From JBBSEX01 sp038239345 (lineage in GTDB: Bacteria; Acidobacteriota; Terriglobia; Bryobacterales; Bryobacteraceae), in the NCBI GenBank assembly GCA_038239345.1, contig JBBSEX010000012.1:124001-188000 (forward strand): a DNA stretch of 64,000 bases, given 5' to 3'. Made by a program: the position numbers and the translations under genes. Shown in pieces: positions 7,481 through 16,150 of the stretch; the first letter of the stretch is position 1; the number at the start of each line of letters is the position of its first letter. The notes under the pieces were generated by a model. That model did no database searches. It saw nothing but the letters and a program-made list of their open reading frames with translations, and was not told the origin of the DNA.

Positions 7481-9100
7481 ATGGCAAACGAACTCTACGC
7501 GGTATTCGTCGGCATCAATGAATATGAATCGGAAACGATGAGTAATCTGTCTTGCGCCGTTTCCGACGTTACCGAGTTCCAGGAGCTTTGTCGAAAGCGC
7601 TATCCGCACGATGAGCAGCGCTTCACGTTGTTGGCAAGTCCAGCGGGAAAGGGCCAGTCGCTTCCTACGCGTCATCGTCTATTGACGACACTTGCCAAGC
7701 TCGCCCATGCTCCGATGGATGATGACGACACGTTCCTGCTGTACTTCGCCGGACATGGATATTCGGACGAAGAAGAATCGTTTCTGCTGACGTGCGATAC
7801 CGAGTCGCTTACTCTTACCGACACTGCAGTGGCGTTACCAACGCTGCAGAAATACCTGCGGCGCATTTCCGCCGGCCAACAAATTATCATTCTGGATGCA
7901 TGCCGGAATGAGTTCGGCAAGTCGAGCCGGGGGCTGACCGAATCCCGCGCGACACCACAAATGACGCGCGATATTCAGGCGTTGGCGAAATCGGCTGGGG
8001 GTGAAGCGAAGTCCCGGCCAGTGCGGCGCGCCATCTTGAGCTCTTGCGCGGAAGGGCAAGTGTCGTACGAATATCGAAGGGCATCGCACAGTTGGTTTTG
8101 CCACAATTTACTGGAATATTTGCAGGAAAAGGGAACGCAGTTCATCGACTTGGTGGAGCTAACCGAAGAAGTAGGCAGGCGCATGCAAAAAAATGCGTGG
8201 CTCCATCTGCCGGAGGCCGCGCAGCAAACTCCGCAATTGGTGGTGGAGGGCACGCGAGTGTTCTTCGCCGGCTGGGATGGTGATCTGCTTCCCCGGTCGA
8301 AGCCCGCGACGCGAGCCGTCGAGTCACCGCCAGAGGCGTTGAAGCCCGATCCAGCGGAAGCTCGCGTCGCGGGTCTTTTGGCGCAGGTGGATGCCGCGCT
8401 GCGGGTGGGTCATGTGAAGGATGCGGCGCGAATTTGGAAGGATGCCGAGAAGGCTTCGAGTGGATTTCCGAAAGCAGCCGCTGCCGTGATTGTCGCGAAG
8501 GCAGAGCTGGATGCCCATCGCGCGGGGTTTGTTAAAACGCTGTTGACGGAAGCGAATTCGATGGTAGAAACCGGCCAATTGGGCGTCCTTCGCGCCAAAG
8601 TAGAAGAAGCGAGACAAGCGGCGATTGGCGATTCGGGAAGTGAAGCGGCTATTGAAAGCTTCAAGGCGGCCGTGAAAACGCGTGCCATGGACCTGCTTGC
8701 CCGGGCCGAAAGCGCGATCTCTTCGGGCGAGGCCGCGGTGTTTGGAACAGCCTTCAATACCGTGCGTGGAATGCAGGATATGCTGCGAGACGATCAGATC
8801 GCGGCCAGATTGCGGTTCATCCAACAAGCCAAGGAAAAGGCCGCGACTTCGTATCGCCAGCCGCCCTTACCGCGCACCCAACCGACCGCGCCGCCCCCGG
8901 TTCTGCAGGTGACCAATGCCCGGCAGTTGGCTCTCAGTATTCTGTATCTGACCCTGATTCTTGTGATCGGCAGCAGGGTGATGGGCGACGTCATTCGTCT
9001 TCGAGTGGGCGCCGGCTCGGCGGTCGCCGTCGTTATTATTGTGATCTTGGCGGTCGCGCTGCGGGGCAATATTCGCCCGCTAAGCCAGGGGCCTCGTTGA
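7481..9100 (+). CDS. Caspase-family (C14) peptidase with helical repeats and two C-terminal membrane helices
   Basis: The ATG at 7481 lies 5 bases after the previous stop and has no clear ribosome site, so translation is probably coupled. The protein has 539 residues. Residues 1 to about 275 are a caspase/metacaspase domain with the catalytic pair His92 (YFAGHGYS) and Cys141 (IILDACRN). A helical, Ala-rich region (about 290-465) looks like TPR-type repeats and may bind partners. After a Pro-rich linker come two hydrophobic segments (about 487-505 and 513-533). The enzyme is therefore tethered by its C-terminus with the protease domain in the cytoplasm. As the last gene of the set it is the probable effector. 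Confidence 0.88.
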   Translation: MANELYAVFVGINEYESETMSNLSCAVSDVTEFQELCRKRYPHDEQRFTLLASPAGKGQSLPTRHRLLTTLAKLAHAPMDDDDTFLLYFAGHGYSDEEESFLLTCDTESLTLTDTAVALPTLQKYLRRISAGQQIIILDACRNEFGKSSRGLTESRATPQMTRDIQALAKSAGGEAKSRPVRRAILSSCAEGQVSYEYRRASHSWFCHNLLEYLQEKGTQFIDLVELTEEVGRRMQKNAWLHLPEAAQQTPQLVVEGTRVFFAGWDGDLLPRSKPATRAVESPPEALKPDPAEARVAGLLAQVDAALRVGHVKDAARIWKDAEKASSGFPKAAAAVIVAKAELDAHRAGFVKTLLTEANSMVETGQLGVLRAKVEEARQAAIGDSGSEAAIESFKAAVKTRAMDLLARAESAISSGEAAVFGTAFNTVRGMQDMLRDDQIAARLRFIQQAKEKAATSYRQPPLPRTQPTAPPPVLQVTNARQLALSILYLTLILVIGSRVMGDVIRLRVGAGSAVAVVIIVILAVALRGNIRPLSQGPR

Positions 9101-9125
9101 CACGTTGAGCTATCCTGCAAGCATC

Positions 9126-9139
9126 CGCCGCCTCCGGCG
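9126..9139. terminator. Short GC hairpin between the caspase and SEDS-PBP genes
   Basis: CGCCG and CGGCG are exact complements around CCTC, followed by TTCT. The hairpin lies in the 51-base gap after the caspase stop. The stem is short and the T tract poor, so it would be at best a partial terminator, and the SEDS-PBP gene could still be read from the same transcript. Confidence 0.3.
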
Positions 9140-9151
9140 TTCTGACACTAC

Positions 9152-12100
9152 GTGTGGCTTAAACGGCGTAACCTAGAGCTTATCCTGATCGTCGCGGTCG
9201 GCGCGCTGATCGCGCTAGCGGCCTATGCCGCTGAACGAACGCGCATGCCCCAGCAGGCTCCGGTTTCCATCTTGAAAGCTTCACCGGATGATCTGCGAAC
9301 GGTTTTAGCGGAACGTTTCGCAGAGCCAGACCTTGCGCGCCAAATAGACAGAGTGGTGGAATGGCGCAAGAATCTTTCACCAGCGCAACTGAAAAATGCC
9401 GCGCTATCCGACCTTCATTTCGCATCGGCGGACGCGCGCTTTCTGCGACCTCTGTGGATTACGCGGGAGCCGTCGACGGCGAATCGGGAATGGGGGCTGT
9501 CCATCGCCCTGCTATTCGCCGGATTTCTAGCGTCTCATCTCGTGCTTCGTTTTACCGGCCACAAAGGCTCTGAGATTCCTCTATCGCTGCTGCTGTTGCT
9601 CACGGGCTTTTCGACGGTTCTGTTGTACACGTTCAACGATCCGCTGCGTGACCATCCGCTCTACCCGGCGTTCGTGATCGGCGTGGCATCGGGATGTATG
9701 GCGATGGTTTTCACCGCACGATTTGTCGATCTTCACCAGCTTGCTCAATTCAAATACCTCAGCATGCTGGCCGCGATTATCCTCGCTGGCATGTTAGTGG
9801 TGCTCGGCACTGGACCGGCGGGAACCGACGCGAAGATCAATCTGTTTGGAGTGTTTCAGCCGGTCGAGTTTGTAAAGCTGCTGGTGGTTATTTTCCTGGC
9901 CGGTTATTTCGCCAACAAAGACGTCGAGCTACGGCGGCTTTACTCCATGCGAGTTCTGGGCCTGACGCTGCCACGTTGGAAAGACGCTCTGCCCGTCGTG
10001 ATCAGCGTCGCGGGGCTGATCGCTCTATTTTTTCTTCAAAAAGATTTAGGTCCGGCACTGATTTTGTATCTGGTGTTTCTTTGCCTGTTCGTGATCACCA
10101 GCCATCGCGCCCTTCTTGGCATAACAGGACTCGCCTTCCTGGTCGGGGCGTTCTGGACCACATATCGTTACCACTTGCTGCAGACCGTGGCGACACGTAT
10201 TGAGATGTGGCTATCACCTTGGGATAACCATCGGCCAGGCGGGTTGCAGCTAGCCGAATCACTGTGGGCATTGGCGTCGGGCGGCATGGACGGGCGTGGA
10301 CTAGGCTCGTCATCAGTTCAGATAATCCCCGCCGGACACACTGATTTGATTCTCGCTGCAACGGGAGAAACGCTCGGGTTCCCCGGCCTATTGTTGGTGC
10401 TTGTCGCCTTAACGCTGGTCTTCGCGCTACTGGTTCACTTCGCGCGAAATGCCCGCGGAGGCTTCGCGGCGTATCTGGGTTTAGGGCTCGCGTTACTGCT
10501 GGGCGTACAGACAATCGTGATTGCCGGAGGAACCGTAGGGCTGTTGCCACTAACCGGTGTACCGGTCCCTTTTCTGAGTTACGGCAAGTCGGCGATCATC
10601 GCCCACTTCATTCTCATTGGGCTGGCGCTCAACGTGTCGGCAAGCCGTCAGGAAGGTTCGACAACTCCGCAGCGCATCACAAATCGCAGTCTGCTGATTC
10701 CCATTTTGCTTATCGCGATGATCGGTGGAATCGCCGTCCGCGCCGCTCAAATAATGATTGTGAATGCTGACTCCATCGTCGCTCGTGGTTCACTCACCCC
10801 GCAGGCCGACGGTACACGTAGGTTCACTTACAATCGGCGGCTGATGGACGTCGCGGCCAAGATCACAAGGGGTAGTATCGTCGATCCTTCAGGATTTCCT
10901 CTCGCCACCAGCAATGCGGCGGAAGCAACGAAGGCGTCCGATGAACTCAAGAAGCTCGGCCTTACTCCGCCTGACGTGCATCAGCGGGACCGTTACTACG
11001 CTTTAGGTGGCGCCGCCGTTCATCTACTGGGCCATACACATCCTTACTGGACAGACCCGCGAACCATTGAGCATATGGCGGACACCAAACTTCGTGGGTA
11101 TCACAATGACGACGTCGTGGTGAACGAAGGCAATGTGAGAATCGTGCGGCATGATTACACCGCTTTAGTGCCTGCCTTTCGAGATCCGCGCGTACTGGCG
11201 AAGGTGTTGGCCCAGGATCGCACCGTGCACGTTAGCGTGGACGCGCATGTGCAACTTGCCGCCATGTCGGCGCTGATCAATAACCTGCCGGTCATTCGCG
11301 GAAAGGAACGTACTAACGGAGCGGCGGTGGTGCTGGACGCCGCTAGCGGCGCGATCCTGGCCAGCGTCAGCCTGCCAACTTACGATCCAAACGACATCAG
11401 CGAAGAGGACGTGAGCAAGGTTTACGATGCGCCGGCGCGGGCCGGTCTTGATCGTGCTCGCTTCGGCGTCTATCCCCCGGGCTCGACCTTTAAGGTGGTT
11501 ACTACGGCGGCCGCGCTCTCTACCGGGGATAAGATTCCCGGTTACACCTGCCATCACACCGACGACATCGCGTGGGACTGGGGCGGACGTACGCATCGCC
11601 GCCGCGTCACTGACGATGAAACAGAAACAGCGCATGGCTACGTGGAACTCGGCCAGGCCCTAGTGCAATCGTGCAACATCTATTTCGCCTGGCTGGGGGT
11701 TCGCATCGGTCCGGACCGCCTGTACGATTTTGCCCACAACAAGTTTCATCTTGAACTGCTGGGTGTGTCGAAGGCCGCGGATTTGCTGCCGAATCTGCCC
11801 GATAACGGTTATGGCCAGGCGAAGATCACGGTGAGTCCGCTGCACATGGCGGCTGTCGCGGCAACGATTGCGAATGGCGGGAAACGAATTGAGCCGTGGA
11901 TGCTGGCCAGCGACCGGACGCCGGCCAGGGAGGTACTTTCCGAGCCCTCGGCAAACTTGATTCGGGGGTGGATGCAGCAAGTGGTTACCAGCGGAACCGG
12001 TCGTTCGGCTGCAGTGGAAGGCGCGGTGGTTGGCGGCAAGACGGGAACAGCCCAAAATTCATCGGGCGACCACAGTTCGCACTCCTGGTTCATCGGCTTC

Positions 12101-12439
12101 GCTCATCCGCAAGACGACGAGGATCGCAACATTGCGTTCGCTTTCATGATTGAGAATGGCGGATATGGCGGACGCGCCGCCGCGAAGGCAGCGCATGATT
12201 TCGTGAAGGCTTGGATCGCATTACCGAGACCAAACGTTCCGGCTGTTACTTCAAAAGAGCTTCCGCCGTCACATGCAGCGGCTCAATGTCGGTCGGGATG
12301 TCAGCCAGCCGGTCTAACGCCCGCTGTAGCGGTGGCCGCACCACGCCTAAGGTTGCGAGCATCTTCTTTGCGCCAGCATAATCGCCGGTCGCCTCGATCA
12401 GCAACAGGTCATGCACCAGGTCGCGTACGGCCGGCTTGA
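9152..12439 (+). CDS. SEDS (FtsW/RodA) glycosyltransferase fused to a class B penicillin-binding protein
   Basis: A GTG start gives 1095 residues in one frame. The first half is a polytopic SEDS protein with FQPVEFVKLLVV, KDLGPAL, PAGHTDLILAATGE and PVPFLSYG, the last two being hallmark SEDS loops. An extra periplasmic loop follows the first membrane helix. A further membrane helix (about 510-535) leads into a PBP2-like part with RGSIVDPSG. The transpeptidase domain has all three motifs: STFK (Ser778, Lys781), SCN (840-842) and KTG (963-965). It should both polymerise and cross-link peptidoglycan. SEDS and class B PBPs are normally separate, paired proteins. The last 64 residues lie opposite the end of the convergent peptidase gene and may not be conserved. 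Confidence 0.92.
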   Translation: MWLKRRNLELILIVAVGALIALAAYAAERTRMPQQAPVSILKASPDDLRTVLAERFAEPDLARQIDRVVEWRKNLSPAQLKNAALSDLHFASADARFLRPLWITREPSTANREWGLSIALLFAGFLASHLVLRFTGHKGSEIPLSLLLLLTGFSTVLLYTFNDPLRDHPLYPAFVIGVASGCMAMVFTARFVDLHQLAQFKYLSMLAAIILAGMLVVLGTGPAGTDAKINLFGVFQPVEFVKLLVVIFLAGYFANKDVELRRLYSMRVLGLTLPRWKDALPVVISVAGLIALFFLQKDLGPALILYLVFLCLFVITSHRALLGITGLAFLVGAFWTTYRYHLLQTVATRIEMWLSPWDNHRPGGLQLAESLWALASGGMDGRGLGSSSVQIIPAGHTDLILAATGETLGFPGLLLVLVALTLVFALLVHFARNARGGFAAYLGLGLALLLGVQTIVIAGGTVGLLPLTGVPVPFLSYGKSAIIAHFILIGLALNVSASRQEGSTTPQRITNRSLLIPILLIAMIGGIAVRAAQIMIVNADSIVARGSLTPQADGTRRFTYNRRLMDVAAKITRGSIVDPSGFPLATSNAAEATKASDELKKLGLTPPDVHQRDRYYALGGAAVHLLGHTHPYWTDPRTIEHMADTKLRGYHNDDVVVNEGNVRIVRHDYTALVPAFRDPRVLAKVLAQDRTVHVSVDAHVQLAAMSALINNLPVIRGKERTNGAAVVLDAASGAILASVSLPTYDPNDISEEDVSKVYDAPARAGLDRARFGVYPPGSTFKVVTTAAALSTGDKIPGYTCHHTDDIAWDWGGRTHRRRVTDDETETAHGYVELGQALVQSCNIYFAWLGVRIGPDRLYDFAHNKFHLELLGVSKAADLLPNLPDNGYGQAKITVSPLHMAAVAATIANGGKRIEPWMLASDRTPAREVLSEPSANLIRGWMQQVVTSGTGRSAAVEGAVVGGKTGTAQNSSGDHSSHSWFIGFAHPQDDEDRNIAFAFMIENGGYGGRAAAKAAHDFVKAWIALPRPNVPAVTSKELPPSHAAAQCRSGCQPAGLTPAVAVAAPRLRLRASSLRQHNRRSPRSATGHAPGRVRPA

Positions 12440-13895
12440 TTTTGTTGAGATCGACAGAGAAGGTGCCATCGGAGTTGGCGACGAATGCGCCCTTGTCCAT
12501 TAAATAATTAAATTGAACCGCCATCCCAAGACCATGCGCCTCGTGAAGACCAAAGCGCAGCGTGCGGAAAGACGAAGCGAGGTATGTCGTATAGAGCGGC
12601 TTCTCCGCCGGGGTCATCAGTTTGTGATCGTATAAATACTGCAGCATGTAGAGTCCGCTAACATCGGCCTTCGCTTCTTCGATGGCGCTGTAAAGATCCT
12701 TCAACTCCTGCCGCACTGTAGTGGACCGGCCAGCGATCGTGATCGCGTGTGGACCGATTCCGTGCGTCATTTCATGCGCCAGAATGTGGGTGAAGAAGGA
12801 ATCGAAATTGACATCCTGCTGCGCTTCTTGCGACAAAACGCGGTTGGCTAACGGAACCAGGATCGCTCGGAATTTCGCTTCCTGGACGTTCTTCAACATT
12901 ACCCGCTTACTGCCCTTTTCTCGCACCACACGATCGTCATTGGGCAGATTGTAAGCGGCTGTGCGGACGCCGTGAGCGCCGTCACCGGTTGCCAGCACCT
13001 CATTCACGACGCGAATCGGCGATAACGCCCCCAGCTTAGGATTACGATATTTCGCATCGAAAGGTAGATGATTTTCAACGTCCTGCATGTGATCGCCAAA
13101 GAACCTCATCTTGGCCGTTTCTTTGTCGTCGCGCAGAGTGATGTACGCTTCGAAGCCAGCTTTGTATCCGAAAATTTCGTCGTTATAAGTTTCGTACGGC
13201 CCGATAGTCGGCTCCACGGGGGCATCCAGATCCATCCAGGCAACGTCGCTGGCGTAGTAATCGTCATTCAGAAAAGCAGAGGCTCGAGCGCGGAGGAACT
13301 TCTTCAACGAGTCGTTGGAAGTCGCATCGGCGGCTTCCCGCAGTAACTTGGCGGCTTGTTCAAGATCATCGGCGTAAGCGCGGCTATAAGGCACGCTCTG
13401 GAACGAGTTTCCATCCTTGCGCAGAATACTGAAGAATCCCGTCGCTTCGTCCTGTCCCGTTTTCGGAACCGTTTTCAACCAACTCTCGAACGACGCTTTC
13501 GTCATCGCTGGCGGATAGAAGTTCGCACCAGGCAGTTTCTTTTCCGGCACGCCCGGCAGGAACGCCGTGTTTCCATCCAACGCCGACCACGGGCTCTTAT
13601 TCAGCCAAAAATAATGCAGGCGTTCTTTCCCTAGCGGGGTGGCGTCCTGGCGAAGCTTTTCCAGCAACTCGCGATTCCCGCTCCACATCTGAGTCAGGAA
13701 AATGTGGTCGATCAGACGCGCCGCCTGCAGTAGTTTCTTCAGCGCAGTGAGGTCCCCGGGCGCCAGACCCGATGTGTCGACACGCAATTCGGTTCGGGCG
13801 AATCGCGAAGACATCTTCTGCAACTGGGCAAGATCGGGTACAGGACCCGCGCAAAGATTGGTCATAGCCGCCAACAAAATCAGAGAACGTTTCAC
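12246..13895 (-). CDS. Secreted M49-like (dipeptidyl-peptidase III family) metallopeptidase
   Basis: The GTG at 13895 gives a 549-residue protein beginning with KRSLILLAAMTNLCAG, a good signal peptide. An ATG 21 bases upstream is the alternative but adds non-hydrophobic residues. The zinc site is HEMTHG (His374, Glu375, His378) with a downstream EEAKAD (406-411), matching the second M49 motif EEC(R/K)A(E/D). Most M49 enzymes have the longer HEXXGH motif; the five-residue HEXXH form is rarer. The protein is shorter than human DPP III. It would cleave dipeptides or short peptides outside the cytoplasm. Its 3' end overlaps the convergent SEDS-PBP gene by 194 bases. Confidence 0.8.
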   Translation of the reverse strand: MKRSLILLAAMTNLCAGPVPDLAQLQKMSSRFARTELRVDTSGLAPGDLTALKKLLQAARLIDHIFLTQMWSGNRELLEKLRQDATPLGKERLHYFWLNKSPWSALDGNTAFLPGVPEKKLPGANFYPPAMTKASFESWLKTVPKTGQDEATGFFSILRKDGNSFQSVPYSRAYADDLEQAAKLLREAADATSNDSLKKFLRARASAFLNDDYYASDVAWMDLDAPVEPTIGPYETYNDEIFGYKAGFEAYITLRDDKETAKMRFFGDHMQDVENHLPFDAKYRNPKLGALSPIRVVNEVLATGDGAHGVRTAAYNLPNDDRVVREKGSKRVMLKNVQEAKFRAILVPLANRVLSQEAQQDVNFDSFFTHILAHEMTHGIGPHAITIAGRSTTVRQELKDLYSAIEEAKADVSGLYMLQYLYDHKLMTPAEKPLYTTYLASSFRTLRFGLHEAHGLGMAVQFNYLMDKGAFVANSDGTFSVDLNKIKPAVRDLVHDLLLIEATGDYAGAKKMLATLGVVRPPLQRALDRLADIPTDIEPLHVTAEALLK

Positions 13896-13927
13896 GTATC
13901 CATTATGAGCGCGCATTGGCCGTCCAG

Positions 13928-13940
13928 TATAATCCCAGCG
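13928..13940 (+). promoter_or_regulatory. TATAAT -10 element ending 7 bases before the GH2 start codon
   Basis: TATAAT occupies 13928-13933 and the ATG is at 13941. There is no Shine-Dalgarno sequence. With normal promoter spacing the transcript would begin at or next to the ATG, so the messenger is probably leaderless. Four other genes in the window show the same arrangement. Confidence 0.6.
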
Positions 13941-15728
13941 ATGCGCTCCATTTTCACCTTATTCATTCTTCTCCCCCTCGCAGCGGCGGAAGTGCCCCGG
14001 CCTGAGTTCCCGCAACCGCAGTTTCAGCGGGAGCAATGGCTGAATCTTAACGGCTCATGGGACTTTGAATTTGACGATCAGGATCTCGGATTGTCACAGA
14101 GTTGGGAAAGCGGAGCGAGGAAATTCTCGCGAAAGATTGTCGTTCCATACTGCTTCGAAAGCAAGCTTAGCGGGATCGGCGACACGTCGTTTCATCCGTG
14201 GATCTGGTATCGCCGGACCTTTTCAACCCCCGATGATTGGAACGGAAAGCGTGTGCTTTTGCATTTCGGCGCAGTGGATTATCGGGCCCGGGTTTGGGTA
14301 AACGGCCGTGTTGCGGGCGAGCATGAAGGCGGGAATGTCCCGTTCACTTTTGACATTACGCCGTTTCTAAAAACCGGCGGCAACGATATCGTCTTACGCG
14401 CGGAAGATCCGCCAACCGATCGCTATATTCCGCGCGGCAAGCAGTTCTGGGAGCTGACATCGAAAGGCATTTTCTATACGCGCACAAGTGGCATCTGGCA
14501 GACTGTCTGGCTGGAAGCCACCGGCGAAAGCTATTTAGAGCGTGTGAAAATAACGCCCGATAATAATGGCATGGTGCGCTTCGAAGGTCTCATAGCGCGG
14601 CCGCGGAAAGATCTTACACTCGTCGCTACCATCGGCAGCGAGAAGCAGGTTATCGCTACCGCTCTTGCCAATACGTCCGAGGCGCACGTTACAGCAGGCG
14701 CGGCGGTGATGAACCCGCGACTATGGTCGGTAAAGTCGCCGAACCTGTACGACGTTACTTTTGAGCTTCGCCAAGGCGACAAGATTCTCGACCGGGTTCA
14801 ATCTTATTTCGGATTCAGAAGCGTCACCGTAGAGAACGGTCGTGTCGCCATCAATCACCGCTCAACTTATCTGAAGATGATTTTGGATCAGGGCTACTGG
14901 CCCGATGGCATTCTTACGCCCCCCACCGACGAAGCCATCCAGAGTGACATCCGCGTTACGAAAGAGATGGGCTTCAATGGCGTGCGCAAGCATCAGAAGC
15001 TGGAAGATCCGCGCTTCCTTTACTGGGCCGACCGCATGGGGCTGCTGGTGTCCAGTGAGATGGCGAATGCCTATCTGTACGACGATGACTATGCTCGCCG
15101 GTTCGCCACCGAGTGGACGGAGGCCGTGGAGCGGGACATCAACCATCCGTCGATTATCATATGGGTGCCGATCAATGAAAGTTGGGGCACCCCCGATCTG
15201 CACGACACTCGGCAGCAAAACCATCTCCGCGCGATGTACACCTTGACGCACTCCCTGGACGCAACGCGACTGGTGATCGATAACGAGGGATGGGAGCATA
15301 CGGACATGACGGATCTGTTCGCGGTTCATGATTATGAACCCACGGGGCAGGGCCTGACGGACAAATATCGGAATCTTGGTAAGCCCAACGCTGGAGTGCC
15401 CGATAACGGAAAGCCCGCGCTTGCGCCTGGCAACACGTACAACGGCACGCCGGTGATTCTCAGCGAGTTCGGCGGTGTTGCTTACATCGCCCCTGGCTCC
15501 AATGTTCCTCGCGATAGGTGGGGATATGCCGGCGTCGAAAAATCGGCGGCCGCGGCACTGGAACGGCTGCGAGGAATTTTTTCCTCGATCGCCCATCTGA
15601 ACTTTGCTGGCTACTGCTATACGCAGCTAACGGATGTTGAGCAGGAAATCAATGGCCTGCTGACGTACGATCGCAAACTGAAGTTCGATGTAAAGGCGAT
15701 TAAAGCGATGAACGATCAGGTGAACTAA
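13941..15728 (+). CDS. Secreted glycoside hydrolase family 2 enzyme
   Basis: The chosen ATG begins a signal peptide (RSIFTLFILLPLAAA) that fits the leaderless promoter just upstream; the frame also opens at 13905. The protein has 595 residues, shorter than LacZ. It has the GH2 order of a jelly-roll sugar-binding domain (LNGSWDFEFDD, then WYRRTF and VNGRVAGEHEGG), an immunoglobulin-like domain and a TIM barrel. The likely acid/base is Glu413 in INESWG and the likely nucleophile is Glu509 in LSEFGG. GH2 enzymes act as beta-galactosidases, beta-glucuronidases or beta-mannosidases; which one applies is not clear. Export suggests it degrades external glycans. Confidence 0.9.
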   Translation: MRSIFTLFILLPLAAAEVPRPEFPQPQFQREQWLNLNGSWDFEFDDQDLGLSQSWESGARKFSRKIVVPYCFESKLSGIGDTSFHPWIWYRRTFSTPDDWNGKRVLLHFGAVDYRARVWVNGRVAGEHEGGNVPFTFDITPFLKTGGNDIVLRAEDPPTDRYIPRGKQFWELTSKGIFYTRTSGIWQTVWLEATGESYLERVKITPDNNGMVRFEGLIARPRKDLTLVATIGSEKQVIATALANTSEAHVTAGAAVMNPRLWSVKSPNLYDVTFELRQGDKILDRVQSYFGFRSVTVENGRVAINHRSTYLKMILDQGYWPDGILTPPTDEAIQSDIRVTKEMGFNGVRKHQKLEDPRFLYWADRMGLLVSSEMANAYLYDDDYARRFATEWTEAVERDINHPSIIIWVPINESWGTPDLHDTRQQNHLRAMYTLTHSLDATRLVIDNEGWEHTDMTDLFAVHDYEPTGQGLTDKYRNLGKPNAGVPDNGKPALAPGNTYNGTPVILSEFGGVAYIAPGSNVPRDRWGYAGVEKSAAAALERLRGIFSSIAHLNFAGYCYTQLTDVEQEINGLLTYDRKLKFDVKAIKAMNDQVN

Positions 15729-16075
15729 TCGGGGCGCTTGGCCGTGAAAGTTCCGCCATGGCCTTCGAAATCCCATTTGCCGACGATTGTATCGCTATCC
15801 AGCCGGCCCATCAGTTTAAACGTGCCAGTCATCGAAGCCTCGGGTGAAGTGAACGGAAAACTCAAGTTCAGTTTGCCGTCGGCGAAGGTGCCTTTTACGT
15901 CCGCCGCGTCCCACTTACCGGTGACATTCTGACCCTCAAGATGGAACACCGCCACTGACCGCCGCTCGCCGTCCTCTGTGTCGAAGGTGAAAATCCACTT
16001 CCCGGAGATGTCGGCGGCTCGCGCTGTCCCCACCGCCAGCATCAGGCCGATTGTGATTGTCAAAAGCCATTTCAT
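15725..16075 (-). CDS. Small secreted beta-rich protein
   Basis: The protein has 116 residues with a clear signal peptide (KWLLTITIGLMLAVGTARA) and a GGAG upstream of the ATG. The mature part is rich in G-K-W and G-T-F strands (SGKWIFTFDT, VTGKWDA, IVGKWDFEG), as in small lipocalin-like or repeated beta-barrel proteins that are common in Acidobacteria and planctomycetes. No catalytic motif is visible. The stop overlaps the convergent GH2 gene by 4 bases. Function is unknown. Confidence 0.75.
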   Translation of the reverse strand: MKWLLTITIGLMLAVGTARAADISGKWIFTFDTEDGERRSVAVFHLEGQNVTGKWDAADVKGTFADGKLNLSFPFTSPEASMTGTFKLMGRLDSDTIVGKWDFEGHGGTFTAKRPD

Positions 16076-16150
16076 AATCGTCTTACTCCTGGTCTTATGG
16101 TCGCAAACTAAGAGCGGAATTGCAGACCGGGCGATGGTTCAACGATTGGT

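Noticed and set aside
14862..15596. 244-codon open frame on the minus strand
   Set aside because: It lies wholly opposite the GH2 gene, whose catalytic motifs are intact, and it has no known motif.
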